Positions 26,393 through 34,472 of a stretch of 64,000 nucleotides of DNA are shown here, piece by piece. The DNA is from Sphingobacteriales bacterium (GTDB lineage Bacteria; Bacteroidota; Bacteroidia; Chitinophagales; CAIOSU01): positions 1 through 64,000 of the forward strand of contig JAIXUD010000004.1 of NCBI GenBank assembly GCA_027483645.1, in the 5' to 3' direction. The position numbers and the translations under genes were made by a program. Below the pieces are notes generated by a model, which worked only from the letters and a program-made list of their open reading frames with translations, had not been told where the DNA came from and made no database searches. How positions within the stretch are numbered: position 1 is the first letter of the stretch; each line of letters begins with the position of its first letter.

Positions 26393-27262
26393 TTATACGG
26401 GAAATACCTGACCCGCCAATGCCATCGATTTTTCAAAAGCTGCCTTATCCAAGCCCGTATTCACATCTAGCTCTTCAAAGAAATCAACCAGGCGCTCGGT
26501 TGGCATGTTGCCCACCAAATCATCTTTAGCCATAGGGCAACCACCGAAGCCTTTTATGGCACCATCAAACCTACGGCAGCCACTATTGTATGCAGGCTCA
26601 ATTTTATCGCGCCAAGTGGCAGGGTTGGTATGGAAGTGTGCGCCAAACTCCATGCTCGGGAAGCGATTAATCAACCCATTATATAAGTAGGATATGGTCT
26701 CACCATCAGCTACACCAACAGTATCGGATAGAGAAAGGTATTTGATATCCAGCTTTTGCATTTCTGCCACCCATTTTTCAGCCACTTCAATATTCCAAGG
26801 GTCGCCATACGGGTTACCAAAAGCCATGGAGATATACAAAACGAACTCTTTATTGTGCTTGATGCAGGTTTCTTGAATGCCCTTTACGGTTTCCAATGCC
26901 TGCTCAATAGTGCTATTAGTGTTGCGCACCTGGAAGGTCTCCGAAATAGAGAATGGGTAACCCATAAAGCTTATCTGTTCAAACTTGGCCGCATCTATAG
27001 CGCCGCGCTTGTTGGCTACTATTACAGAGAGCCTGGTTTTGGTGTCGCTTAGGTCAAGCGCACGTATCACTTCGGCAGTATCGGCCATTTGCGGTATATA
27101 CTTAGCCGACACGAAGCTACCACAATCCAAAGCCTCGAAACCCACTGAGAGCAGGCTTTGTATGTACTTTACTTTGGTGGCAGTGGGTATAAAATCGTGT
27201 ATGCCTTGCATGGCATCGCGTGGGCATTCTATTATCTGAACTTTGTTAGCGGACTGTGACAT
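26393..27262 (-). CDS. Hydroxymethylglutaryl-CoA lyase
   Basis: A 289-residue HMGL-like TIM-barrel enzyme. The start block IIECPRDAMQG replaces the canonical PRDG(L/M)Q; LSLSDTVGVADGETI, GAHFHTNPATW and the diagnostic C-terminal GFGGCPMAKDDLVGN (catalytic Cys loop) identify HMG-CoA lyase, which splits HMG-CoA into acetoacetate and acetyl-CoA in leucine/ketone-body metabolism. The Gly to Ala change in PRDA is conservative. No neighbouring leucine-degradation genes are in the window, so it is monocistronic here. Confidence 0.92.
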   Translation of the reverse strand: MSQSANKVQIIECPRDAMQGIHDFIPTATKVKYIQSLLSVGFEALDCGSFVSAKYIPQMADTAEVIRALDLSDTKTRLSVIVANKRGAIDAAKFEQISFMGYPFSISETFQVRNTNSTIEQALETVKGIQETCIKHNKEFVLYISMAFGNPYGDPWNIEVAEKWVAEMQKLDIKYLSLSDTVGVADGETISYLYNGLINRFPSMEFGAHFHTNPATWRDKIEPAYNSGCRRFDGAIKGFGGCPMAKDDLVGNMPTERLVDFFEELDVNTGLDKAAFEKSMALAGQVFPV

Positions 27263-27290
27263 AGGGTTTCGGCAGCCAAATTACCAACTT

Positions 27291-27431
27291 TTTCTGAATT
27301 TGGATTCGTCAGATTAATGGATTAGCTGGATTCCTATTAAAGAATAAAGAGATTATTGGAAAAATTTAATCCCCTTTTGTCCCATAATCTGACGCACCAT
27401 TTCACGCTTCAGCGTAATCCAAATTCAGAAA
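27291..27431. repeat. Inverted repeat with perfect 16-bp arms, CTGAATTTGGATT family
   Basis: TTTCTGAATTTGGATT (27291-27306) and its exact reverse complement (27416-27431) flank a ~109-bp loop that itself contains the inverted words CGTCAGATTA and TAATCTGACG. The repeat fills most of the gap between HMG-CoA lyase and the dehydrogenase gene. A third related sequence (CTGAATTGGGATGCGTCAGATTTATGG) lies near 61269. Confidence 0.88.
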
Positions 27432-27435
27432 ATGG

Positions 27436-28539
27436 TTAATACCATATCCTATATATCTTCCCAGCATGATCATCGGATACTAAAATAGAGCCATCGTGCC
27501 ATTGCGCAATATCCACGGGTCGGCCCTTTACGTCACCATCGCCATCAAGCCAACCAGTGGCAAAATCGCCATATCCTTTCGATTGGTTGCCGTCTAGCTT
27601 AACCATAGTAATGCGGTAGCCAATCTTTTTATCGCGGTTCCAACTACCGTGCTCGGCAATTAACACTTGGTTTTTGTATTCAGCAGGGAACATATTGCCG
27701 GTGTAAAATAACATGCCCAATGGTGCCACATGGGGGCCAAGGGTTTGAACAGGTTTTACATAGTCGTTACAATTTTTACCTTCGCCAAATTTAGGGTCTA
27801 CTATATCGTTGCCATGGCAATAAGGGAAGCCATAGTGCTGCCCCACTTGCGCCACACGGTTCAGCTCGCAAGGTGGTATCTCATCGCCAAGCCAATCGCG
27901 GCCGTTTTCGGTAAACCACATCTCGCCTGTAGTGGGGTGCCAATCGAATCCTACCGAGTTACGCACGCCATGTGCTACGATCTCCAGGCCGCTGCCATCA
28001 GGGTTGATGCGGGCAATAGTGGAAAATATGGAGTCTTTCTCTTCACAAACATTGCAAGGTGCCCCTATAGGTACATACAGCTTGCCATCAGGGCCAAAGG
28101 CTATATACTTCCAGCCATGGTGCCCTTCGCCTGGGAAGCGATCGGTAACCAACACCGGGGTGGGAGGGTTGTCCAAATGGTCTTCAATATTTTCTAATCG
28201 ATAAATGGAGCTGGTAGCACTATAATAAAGGTGCCCGTCTTTAAAGGCTACGCCAGCAGGTTCGTTTACTTTTTTTGCCAGGGTGTAAACCTTATCGGCT
28301 ATAAAGTCGCCATTGGTGTCGCGCACGGCATACACTTTTCCTTCGCTTTTGCTTCCAACAAATACTGTCCCCTTGCTGCCTACAGCCATGCCCCTAGCAT
28401 TAGGAACTTTTTCAGCAAAAACGGAAATTTTGAAACCATTGGGCAAAGAAATTCCCAAATTATCAGCATTGTTTCCCGTACTGGCTTCTTGGCAAGATAA
28501 AAATAATACACTGATAATCAACAATATAGAGCGCGTCAT
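27436..28539 (-). CDS. PQQ-type sugar-dehydrogenase-like beta-propeller lipoprotein
   Basis: A 367-residue lipoprotein: from the ATG at 28539 the signal is MTRSILLIISVLFLSC with a clear lipobox. The mature protein is a six-bladed propeller of the soluble glucose/L-sorbosone dehydrogenase family: PNGFKISVFAEKV, GEGHHGWKYIAFGPDGKLYVPIGAP, TIARINPDGSGLEIVAHGVRNSVGFDWHP and a C-terminal AEHGSWNR-x-GYR loop. Family members oxidise sugars with PQQ, but many of this subtype lack confirmed activity. A CNVC pair and other Cys are present near the active face. Probably periplasmic. Confidence 0.88.
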   Translation of the reverse strand: MTRSILLIISVLFLSCQEASTGNNADNLGISLPNGFKISVFAEKVPNARGMAVGSKGTVFVGSKSEGKVYAVRDTNGDFIADKVYTLAKKVNEPAGVAFKDGHLYYSATSSIYRLENIEDHLDNPPTPVLVTDRFPGEGHHGWKYIAFGPDGKLYVPIGAPCNVCEEKDSIFSTIARINPDGSGLEIVAHGVRNSVGFDWHPTTGEMWFTENGRDWLGDEIPPCELNRVAQVGQHYGFPYCHGNDIVDPKFGEGKNCNDYVKPVQTLGPHVAPLGMLFYTGNMFPAEYKNQVLIAEHGSWNRDKKIGYRITMVKLDGNQSKGYGDFATGWLDGDGDVKGRPVDIAQWHDGSILVSDDHAGKIYRIWY

Positions 28540-28697
28540 AAAATTAGGTGTTGACAAACTTGAACAAACGTATTAATTAACAGACAGAATTGAGCGATAA
28601 TCATTCCAATTTACGTAACAAGAAAATGAATATAACGTAAAAAAGGAAGAATAGCGAGCGAGGAGATAGAAAAAACTATAAACGGAGGAGAACGATT

Positions 28698-29087
28698 ATG
28701 AGGAAGGTGATTTACTTAACTATGTTGGCTATGGTATTTGCGTTGGTACACGCATGTTCGCTAAACAATGAAATCCTAAGGCCCAGTTGCGAAGTTTTTG
28801 AAGTGGAGATGGTCGACAAATGGTGGTCGCCTCAAGGTACCCACAAGAGTAGCAACAAAATAATGTTCAAATCTAACGGCCAAATAGAGGAAACCATTCC
28901 TGATAATGGATGGATGCACAAAAGCGCTGGCGACAGCGTAAGCTACAGCCTTACTGATTGCAACAAGCTGGTTATCACTAACCATACCTCTGGCGACATT
29001 GAGGAGATGGAAGTATTTGACCTAATGCCTGATGTAATGATTATACAAGCAACGGCCGATAAGCAAATAACATTTAACAAGCAATAA
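28698..29087 (+). CDS. Lipocalin-like lipoprotein, unknown
   Basis: A 129-residue lipoprotein: the signal MRKVIYLTMLAMVFALVHAC ends in a lipobox. The mature part has the rhythm of a small lipocalin-like barrel (KWWSPQGTHKSSNKIMFKSNG, ETIPDNGWMHKSAG), but the family cannot be fixed. It has a clear Shine-Dalgarno-like GGAGGAG 7 bp upstream of the ATG, unusual in this window. A strong terminator follows. Confidence 0.77.
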   Translation: MRKVIYLTMLAMVFALVHACSLNNEILRPSCEVFEVEMVDKWWSPQGTHKSSNKIMFKSNGQIEETIPDNGWMHKSAGDSVSYSLTDCNKLVITNHTSGDIEEMEVFDLMPDVMIIQATADKQITFNKQ

Positions 29088-29118
29088 CTAACGACATAAG
29101 GTTTTTTGGTGAATGGTG

Positions 29119-29154
29119 AAAGCCGAGCTGTGGTGAGCTCGGCTTTTCTTTTTT
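29119..29154 (+). terminator. Rho-independent terminator after the lipocalin-like lipoprotein
   Basis: Stem AAAGCCGAGCT / AGCTCGGCTTT with loop GTGGTG, followed by TTCTTTTTT. Positioned ~30 bp after the stop of the lipoprotein gene. The convergent leftward gene ends at 29226. Confidence 0.93.
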
Positions 29155-29225
29155 AGTGATTAGGACTTTTAGGATAATATTATCTTTTTCATTTTGACAA
29201 TAGAACGACTATGCAATTTTGAGCT

Positions 29226-29849
29226 TTATTTTTTTAATAAAGGCTCCCATACACTGTTGTCCGCTTTGTCACCATTAGGCTGTTTGAGCGCATTTAGAAT
29301 AAAATCGTTTTCATTTTTGCCCGATCCGCCTTGCATAGATACCAAAAGCATATTTACTATAGGCAAATGTGACACAAGGTTGATTTTCCATTGCCCATTT
29401 TCTTTATTAAAAACAAAGTGCGGCGTCTCTCTATCTTCAATAACTTCAAGATAGCCATTGGCTGTGTTTCCATTAACTTGTATGGTGCTTAAATAATCAG
29501 AAAAGATATTGGTTATCAAACCCTTGTCTATTATGGAAGCAAAGAATGCTTTGCCTTCCATTTTTTTCAAATCATTTGCCGACATATTAACCCGTATTGA
29601 CAAAATGGTCAATTTGTCTAGCATTGAGTAAGTTGTAAGCTCTTCTTGAGTAGCATATACGGCAAGCATACGAATGTTATCGTAAAATGCTATGGTTGCG
29701 GAATCGACCAATGAAGCGGCTTTTTTACCATTTAAATTTTTTAGGGCTACGCTATAATCAACTAATGTTCTCTTGATACTATCTGTTTGGGCAGATGCAG
29801 CAGCAAACCCAAAAAGCACAAACCATATGGCTAGCACTAAGTTTTTCAT
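29226..29849 (-). CDS. Secreted protein, NTF2-like fold possible, unknown
   Basis: A 207-residue exported protein from the ATG at 29849: signal MKNLVLAIWFVLFGFAAASA, cleaved before Q. The remainder is helix followed by strands: DSIKRTLVDYSVALKNLNGKKAASLVDS near the N-terminus and HFVFNKENGQWKINLV in the middle, the pattern of NTF2/SnoaL-like small domains (inference). No catalytic residues are identifiable. The ORF extends three codons further to 29858. Confidence 0.72.
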   Translation of the reverse strand: MKNLVLAIWFVLFGFAAASAQTDSIKRTLVDYSVALKNLNGKKAASLVDSATIAFYDNIRMLAVYATQEELTTYSMLDKLTILSIRVNMSANDLKKMEGKAFFASIIDKGLITNIFSDYLSTIQVNGNTANGYLEVIEDRETPHFVFNKENGQWKINLVSHLPIVNMLLVSMQGGSGKNENDFILNALKQPNGDKADNSVWEPLLKK

Positions 29850-29972
29850 GGGAAACATTTGTATAGTTGTAAAATAGGGAACTCCTGTAAAATAATTTCA
29901 AAGTATCCAACGGAACTATTTCAGGCCACAATCAATTATTCCGTTGCTTACACCAAAGCTACAGTAATTTAT

Positions 29973-29980
29973 TACCTTTG
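29973..29980 (+). promoter_or_regulatory. Bacteroidota -7 element TACCTTTG
   Basis: A perfect TAnnTTTG match, 38 bp before the ATG of the deoxyhypusine-synthase-family gene. The upstream TTG at 29944 is farther than the usual spacing. Confidence 0.5.
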
Positions 29981-30018
29981 CGGCGCGTTTATAACAATCA
30001 GTAAAAAACCAAACTGAA

Positions 30019-31071
30019 ATGCAAAAAACTAAACAGGATTACCTTAAGGAAACAATTGAGCATATTGACATCACTAAGTATGACGTGGTTCCAATGGTAG
30101 ATGCTATGGGTAATATGGCCTTCCAGGCGCGCAACCTACAGAACGCGGCCCGCATTTTTGATATGATGCAGCAAGACAAGGATGCCGTGGTGTTCCTTAC
30201 CTTGGCTGGCTCACTGATTAGCGCTGGCTTGAAAAAGACCATCCTTACTTTGGTGGAGAATAACATGGTGGACTCTATCGTATCTACCGGTGCTAACATT
30301 GTTGACCAGGATTTCTTTGAGGCCCTTGGTTTTAAACACTACAAAGGCACCCAGTTTGTTGATGACCAAGAGCTACGCGCCTTGATGATTGACCGTATTT
30401 ATGATACCTATATCGATGAGGAAGACCTGCGCATTTGCGATGACGTGATTGCGAAGATTTGCGATAGCCTTGAGCGCCGCCCATATAGCAGCCGTGAGTT
30501 TATCTTTGAGATGGGTCGTTACCTTGCGGATAACGAGCAATATGCCGAGAGCCGTGAAGAATCTATTGTATACCAAGCATACAAAAAAGGCCTGCCTATT
30601 TTTGTACCTGCGTTTAGCGATTGCTCTGCCGGTTTTGGCTTAATATATCACCAGTATCACACCAAGGGCCCTAAAGTGACTTTAGACTCAGCTGCCGATT
30701 TCCTAGAGATTACCAAAATCAAGCTGGAGCACCAAGATAGCGGCCTATTTATGATTGGCGGTGGTGTACCTAAGAACTTTGTACAAGACGTGGTAGTTGC
30801 TACCGAAATTTTGGAGAAAGACGCACCAATGCACAAGTATGCGGTACAGATTACCGTTGCCGACGAGCGTGACGGCGCCCTTTCTGGCTCAACCTTGAAA
30901 GAGGCTTGCAGCTGGGGTAAAGTGGACACAGTAAATGAGCAAATGGTGTGGGCGGAAGCCACCATTGCTATGCCTTTGATTGCGGGCTATGCTTACCATA
31001 AAAAGAATTGGAAGCACCGCATCGAGAAGCGTTTGAATGACATCTATGTTAATGAGAACGTGAACGCGTAA
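30019..31071 (+). CDS. Deoxyhypusine-synthase-family enzyme
   Basis: A 350-residue protein of the deoxyhypusine synthase (DHS) family. The NAD-binding region (TLAGSLISAGLKKTI, STGANIVDQD) and the C-terminal active-site block CSWGKVDTVNEQMVWAEA are conserved; Lys301 in SWGKV corresponds to the catalytic Lys (Lys329 in the human enzyme). Bacteria lack the eIF5A substrate, and bacterial members are thought to make polyamines such as homospermidine by the same aminobutyl-transfer chemistry (known for the family), so a polyamine role is the best inference. It has its own promoter and terminator. Confidence 0.93.
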   Translation: MQKTKQDYLKETIEHIDITKYDVVPMVDAMGNMAFQARNLQNAARIFDMMQQDKDAVVFLTLAGSLISAGLKKTILTLVENNMVDSIVSTGANIVDQDFFEALGFKHYKGTQFVDDQELRALMIDRIYDTYIDEEDLRICDDVIAKICDSLERRPYSSREFIFEMGRYLADNEQYAESREESIVYQAYKKGLPIFVPAFSDCSAGFGLIYHQYHTKGPKVTLDSAADFLEITKIKLEHQDSGLFMIGGGVPKNFVQDVVVATEILEKDAPMHKYAVQITVADERDGALSGSTLKEACSWGKVDTVNEQMVWAEATIAMPLIAGYAYHKKNWKHRIEKRLNDIYVNENVNA

Positions 31072-31094
31072 GCGATTCTGCTTCAATAAATACC

Positions 31095-31129
31095 AGCGGC
31101 CATCCAAGTTTTGGGTGGCCGCTTTTTTT
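31095..31129 (+). terminator. Rho-independent terminator after the DHS-family gene
   Basis: Stem AGCGGCCATCC / GGGTGGCCGCT with loop AAGTTTT, followed by TTTTTTT. Located 24 bp after the stop codon. Confidence 0.93.
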
Positions 31130-31211
31130 GGTTGATTGGTTAATTAGTTGATTGGTGATTGGCAGTAAGGTTTACCAATCAACCAATTAACAAGTCAACT
31201 AATAACCAAAT
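31127..31211. repeat. Inverted pair of 7/8-bp word arrays (GTTGATT / AATCAACC)
   Basis: Left arm 31127-31162 repeats ggttgatt/ggttaatt; right arm 31174-31211 repeats aatcaacc/aattaaca/aataacca, its approximate reverse complement. The fold-back starts inside the T-tract of the terminator and lies between the convergent DHS and carboxypeptidase-regulatory genes. Confidence 0.88.
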
Positions 31212-31218
31212 TGAAGCA

Positions 31219-31246
31219 ATCCATGGTCCATCGTCTATCGTCCATG
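31219..31246. repeat. 7-bp tandem array, word GTCCATC
   Basis: Four heptamers (atccatg, gtccatc, gtctatc, gtccatg), the reverse-complement word of the GACgatg arrays at 5883 and 20931. Confidence 0.85.
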
Positions 31247-31253
31247 GTGTGCG

Positions 31254-32063
31254 TTAGCGCAACACCTTCACATTAAAACCCAAGTCAAAGCCCTTTATCA
31301 ACTCCCAGTTGCCTTGGCTGGTTACTCGGGAGTAGATGGAGCCTAGGAAGGCTGCCGAGAAAAAGAGAGCGCGGTTCGGGCACGGACGGATGAACTCTAG
31401 GCATATCACGAAGTCGTCGTTCACTTCAAGTCCGTATGGGAGGAGATCCACCGTTATCAGGCCGCTCTTTCTTCGGCTGCCGATTAGCACATTTTCTTGT
31501 AATAGGTTGCTATCGGGTATTTCGTTTTTCAAACTGTAAATATTTACCCTAAAGAGCAGGCTATCGCAGTTATTGCGGGCAATGTGGAAGCTAAAGTTCT
31601 CTAGGTATACTGGCTTCTTGCCCACATTAATGCGCACGCCTATTTCGTTGCCCAAGTCGTTGGAAGTAAAGCCGCCCGTAAAGCCAAAACTGGTAGTTGT
31701 GCTGCCCAATACTTTGGACGTAAGGCGGGTGCTATTGATTTCAACAGGCTTTAGCTGATGGTTTTGTTCTTTAAGTTTGATTACATTATCGGCTAAGTAC
31801 TTGAAATCGAACACCTTCCAGTTGCGGCTTTCGTAGCCTATAAGTGAAATGCGAATGCTATCATTATCGTTTGCATCCGGCAACTCCAATTGAAATCGCC
31901 CCTCAAAATCGGTAACGGTACCTACGTTTTTGCCAACTATGCCAACGTTTGCGTAAGCCAGTGGTTCACTGGTACTGGCATCTACCACCTGGCCTTTGTA
32001 AAGGTTTTGGCTATAGGCAAATGTTGACACAAGTAAGATTAAGAACAAAAGGGGCAAACGCAT
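31254..32063 (-). CDS. Secreted protein with CarboxypepD_reg-like domain
   Basis: A 269-residue exported protein (signal MRLPLLFLILLVSTFAYSQ). Residues ~20-100 match the carboxypeptidase-regulatory-like beta-sandwich found at the N-terminus of SusC/TonB-dependent receptors (KGQVVDASTSEPLAYANVGIVGKNVGTVTDFEGRF region, split here for description). The remaining ~170 residues are a beta-rich domain with no recognised function. It is probably an envelope protein; it lacks a TonB plug or barrel. Confidence 0.88.
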   Translation of the reverse strand: MRLPLLFLILLVSTFAYSQNLYKGQVVDASTSEPLAYANVGIVGKNVGTVTDFEGRFQLELPDANDNDSIRISLIGYESRNWKVFDFKYLADNVIKLKEQNHQLKPVEINSTRLTSKVLGSTTTSFGFTGGFTSNDLGNEIGVRINVGKKPVYLENFSFHIARNNCDSLLFRVNIYSLKNEIPDSNLLQENVLIGSRRKSGLITVDLLPYGLEVNDDFVICLEFIRPCPNRALFFSAAFLGSIYSRVTSQGNWELIKGFDLGFNVKVLR

Positions 32064-32071
32064 GTAATAGT

Positions 32072-32106
32072 CAATTTTGAATTTTCAATTTTCAATTTTC
32101 AATTCA
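32072..32106. repeat. 7-bp tandem array, word CAATTTT
   Basis: Five heptamers (caatttt, gaatttt, caatttt, caatttt, caattca). The last unit overlaps the stop codon of the substrate-binding protein. The array fills the entire gap between this gene and the carboxypeptidase-regulatory gene. Confidence 0.92.
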
Positions 32107-33790
32107 CTTTAACTTTCCTCAAATCCAGCAGGTTCATGGCGTTAGGCTCTAGGCCAGTTACACCTTTGCGCACAAATCGAAGTACCTCATCGTAATATAG
32201 CGGTATAATCGGCGCCTCCTCAATAATGATACGGTCCATGGCTTGGTACAGCTCGAAGCGCTTGCTCTGCTCAGTTTCTTTTAGACTGGTCACATATAGG
32301 CTATCGAAAGTGGCATTTTTAAATCGGGTATAGTTTGGCGGGGCGGGCACATTGCCATAGAAAACGGATAGAAAGCTTTCGGCATCGGGGTAATCGGCTA
32401 TCCAAGAGCCGCGGAAGAAGGCCGCCTTGCTTTTTAGCATTTGGTCTCGCAACAGCGACGGCTGCATTATCTCCACATCCACAGGTATGCCAACTTCGGC
32501 CAGTTGCTTTTGAAGGTACTCGGCAATGTCTTTATAGGTGGGATTGGTAAGTAACTTGATAGGAGGTAGACCCTTGCCGCCGGGGTAGCCAGCTTCACTA
32601 AGCAGTTGCTTAGCCTTGGCCACATCGTAAGTATAGCCGGGCGTGGCTTTATCATCAAACGACGGCAAACCATATGGCACAAACCCTCCCGTAGCGGGCC
32701 TGCCTGCATTGTTGCGCAGGTATTGCAGCATTTCCTTCCTATCGAAGGCATAGTTGATGGCTTGGCGTACCTGCTTGTTCAGCACCGCTTTGTTGGCCGC
32801 GGGGTTGGTTTCGTCTAGCAAAAAGCCTAAATACTCGCTGTTCAGGAACGGTATTTTGTACAGCGTCATCTTGCCGTTGTGCTCGGGTTTTAGGCCGCCG
32901 TCGGTAGCCAGTAGCTCGTTTACTGTGGTGGCATCTACGCTGCTTATGAAGTCCAAGCCGCCTTGGGTAAACTCTAGGTATTCCGAGTACTTGTTCTGGA
33001 TGAAGTAGACCTGCACATTATCCAAATAGGGTAGGCGCTCCTTACCTTCAAACTCAAAGTAGTCGGGGTTTTTGTCCATTACCAACTGGTTGCCTTCGGC
33101 CCACATATTCAGTTTAAATGGCCCCGTACCTACTGGGTGCATCCGGAAATCTTTACCATAGTGCGCTACCACTTCTTGGGGAACTATGTAGGTATATTGT
33201 AGCGTAAGCAAGCTCAGCATTGGCCCGAAAGGCTCTTTCAAGCGCAGGATAAAGGTAGAATCATTGAGCGCTTCGAAGGGGTTACTTTCTGCCACACGGT
33301 CATTGAATATCCATGCGCCCGGCGATGCGGTATTTGGGTCAATGAGGCGATTGTATGAGTAAACTACATCGCTAGCCACGAACTTTCGCTTGCCGTTAAG
33401 ATTTTGGTTTTCATGGAAGTATACGTCGCTACGTAAGTTGAAGGTGTAGGTGATGCCGTCTTCGCTAATGGTCCAGCTTTGGGCGAGGGAAGGCTTTAGG
33501 TTTAGCTCTTCATCAAACTGCACCAGCCCATTAAAGAGCGCGTTCACCATCCAGATGTTGGCTTGGTCTCGGGCAAATGCAGGGTCTAGCGAAGTAACCC
33601 CGCTAGTCATGTTGAAGCGGAAAGTGTTAGTCTGGTCTTTGGTTTTGTTGCCGTTACAAGCTGTAATTGTTATGATAGTTAACCACAAAGTGCACAAAGA
33701 AATTACTCTAAGAGCACTAAGCCCGCTTTGTGTTGCTTGCCTCGCCTTAGGCGATGGTGATTTGCCTTTGTGTTCTTCGTGCTTAAACAT
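32099..33790 (-). CDS. Family 5 extracellular solute-binding lipoprotein (OppA/DppA-like)
   Basis: From the ATG at 33790 the protein is 563 residues (the open frame reaches 33826). The mature part after the lipobox Cys (TITAC) is a type II periplasmic binding protein: LKPSLAQSWTISEDGITYTF near the N-terminus, then FKLNMWAEGNQLVMDKNPDY and the LSEAGYPGGKGLPPIKL block, the SBP_bac_5 pattern for oligopeptide or related ligands. It has no cognate permease or ATPase in the window, so it is an orphan binding protein or lipoprotein. The signal-peptide core is encoded by repeat DNA (see findings). It starts 13 bp downstream of the FMN reductase stop. Confidence 0.92.
   Translation of the reverse strand: MFKHEEHKGKSPSPKARQATQSGLSALRVISLCTLWLTIITITACNGNKTKDQTNTFRFNMTSGVTSLDPAFARDQANIWMVNALFNGLVQFDEELNLKPSLAQSWTISEDGITYTFNLRSDVYFHENQNLNGKRKFVASDVVYSYNRLIDPNTASPGAWIFNDRVAESNPFEALNDSTFILRLKEPFGPMLSLLTLQYTYIVPQEVVAHYGKDFRMHPVGTGPFKLNMWAEGNQLVMDKNPDYFEFEGKERLPYLDNVQVYFIQNKYSEYLEFTQGGLDFISSVDATTVNELLATDGGLKPEHNGKMTLYKIPFLNSEYLGFLLDETNPAANKAVLNKQVRQAINYAFDRKEMLQYLRNNAGRPATGGFVPYGLPSFDDKATPGYTYDVAKAKQLLSEAGYPGGKGLPPIKLLTNPTYKDIAEYLQKQLAEVGIPVDVEIMQPSLLRDQMLKSKAAFFRGSWIADYPDAESFLSVFYGNVPAPPNYTRFKNATFDSLYVTSLKETEQSKRFELYQAMDRIIIEEAPIIPLYYDEVLRFVRKGVTGLEPNAMNLLDLRKVKVN
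33679..33788. repeat. CACAAAG-type fold-back repeat inside a signal-peptide region
   Basis: Left arm at 33679-33720 (AACCACAAAGTGCACAAAG and following CTAAGAGCACTAAG) and right arm at 33761-33788 (TTTGTGTTCTTCGTGCTTAAA) are partial reverse complements, related to the pair at 26271-26373. The element lies within the N-terminal coding part of the solute-binding lipoprotein gene. Confidence 0.8.
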
Positions 33791-33803
33791 ATGTACCACC
33801 AGT

Positions 33804-34331
33804 TTAAAACGCTTTAAAACCCTCAATCTGCCCGCGCAGCATCTTCAGTGTGCCTTCTTTATGTAGGCGGCCGTTCTCATCTAGTTCGCCATTGATTTGT
33901 GCCAGTGGCTGGCGCAGGTGGTATACGTTCATCTTCATGTGCAGCATCAGGCCGCTCAAGTGCTCCAACCCGCGTAGGTTGCCGCCACGGCCATCGGCAA
34001 CGCCTACCAGGCATATCTTTTTGTGGTTCCAGTAGTTCTTTACATCCGTGGCATCAATAAACAGCTTAGTAATGCCCGCAAAGCTGCCGTTGTATTCTGG
34101 CACAATCATTACCAGCTTATCCGCGCTCAAGTACTCGTCCTGTATGCGTTTCAGTAGCGGGCTTTGCTCGTCGTACATTACCAAATCAATGATTGGCTCA
34201 CCGTTCAGCACTTCCAAACTAAGTAGCTTGGCCTCGATACCGGCCTCCCGCATTAGTTCTTGGTAATGCTTGGCCACCTTGAGCGTATTGCTGCCGGGGC
34301 GGTTGGTGGAGGAGATGATGGTGTAAGTCAT
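33804..34331 (-). CDS. NADPH-dependent FMN reductase-family flavoprotein
   Basis: A 175-residue flavodoxin-like protein of the NADPH-dependent FMN reductase family (chromate/azo/quinone reductases): TIISSTNRPGSNTLKVA at the FMN phosphate loop and VPEYNGSFAGITKLFIDA in the flavin-binding centre. The frame is open to 34379, but the extra N-terminal residues (MYLPVRQAG...) only translate the palindromic repeat, so I place the start at 34331 (MTYTIISS). Typical members reduce FMN or quinones with NADPH in the cytoplasm; the natural substrate is unknown. Confidence 0.9.
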   Translation of the reverse strand: MTYTIISSTNRPGSNTLKVAKHYQELMREAGIEAKLLSLEVLNGEPIIDLVMYDEQSPLLKRIQDEYLSADKLVMIVPEYNGSFAGITKLFIDATDVKNYWNHKKICLVGVADGRGGNLRGLEHLSGLMLHMKMNVYHLRQPLAQINGELDENGRLHKEGTLKMLRGQIEGFKAF

Positions 34332-34338
34332 GATTGAT

Positions 34339-34394
34339 GTACGATTTACGATGCCTGCCTGCCGGACAGGCAGGTACAAAGTACGATGTAATTG
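34339..34394. repeat. GTACGAT heptamer array interrupted by a 21-bp palindrome
   Basis: Units gtacgat, ttacgat, then a GC-rich 21-bp sequence (GCCTGCCTGCC...GGACAGGCAG) equal to exactly three heptamer lengths, then gtacaaa, gtacgat, gtaattg. The palindrome itself is a familiar dispersed element in Bacteroidota genomes. It directly precedes the true start of the FMN reductase. Confidence 0.9.
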
Positions 34395-34472
34395 GCAAAT
34401 GTATGGATTGTAGGTATTCTAAGGTTGCGCAGATATTACGGTTATGTTGATAACCTTGTGCCGACGAAGGCT

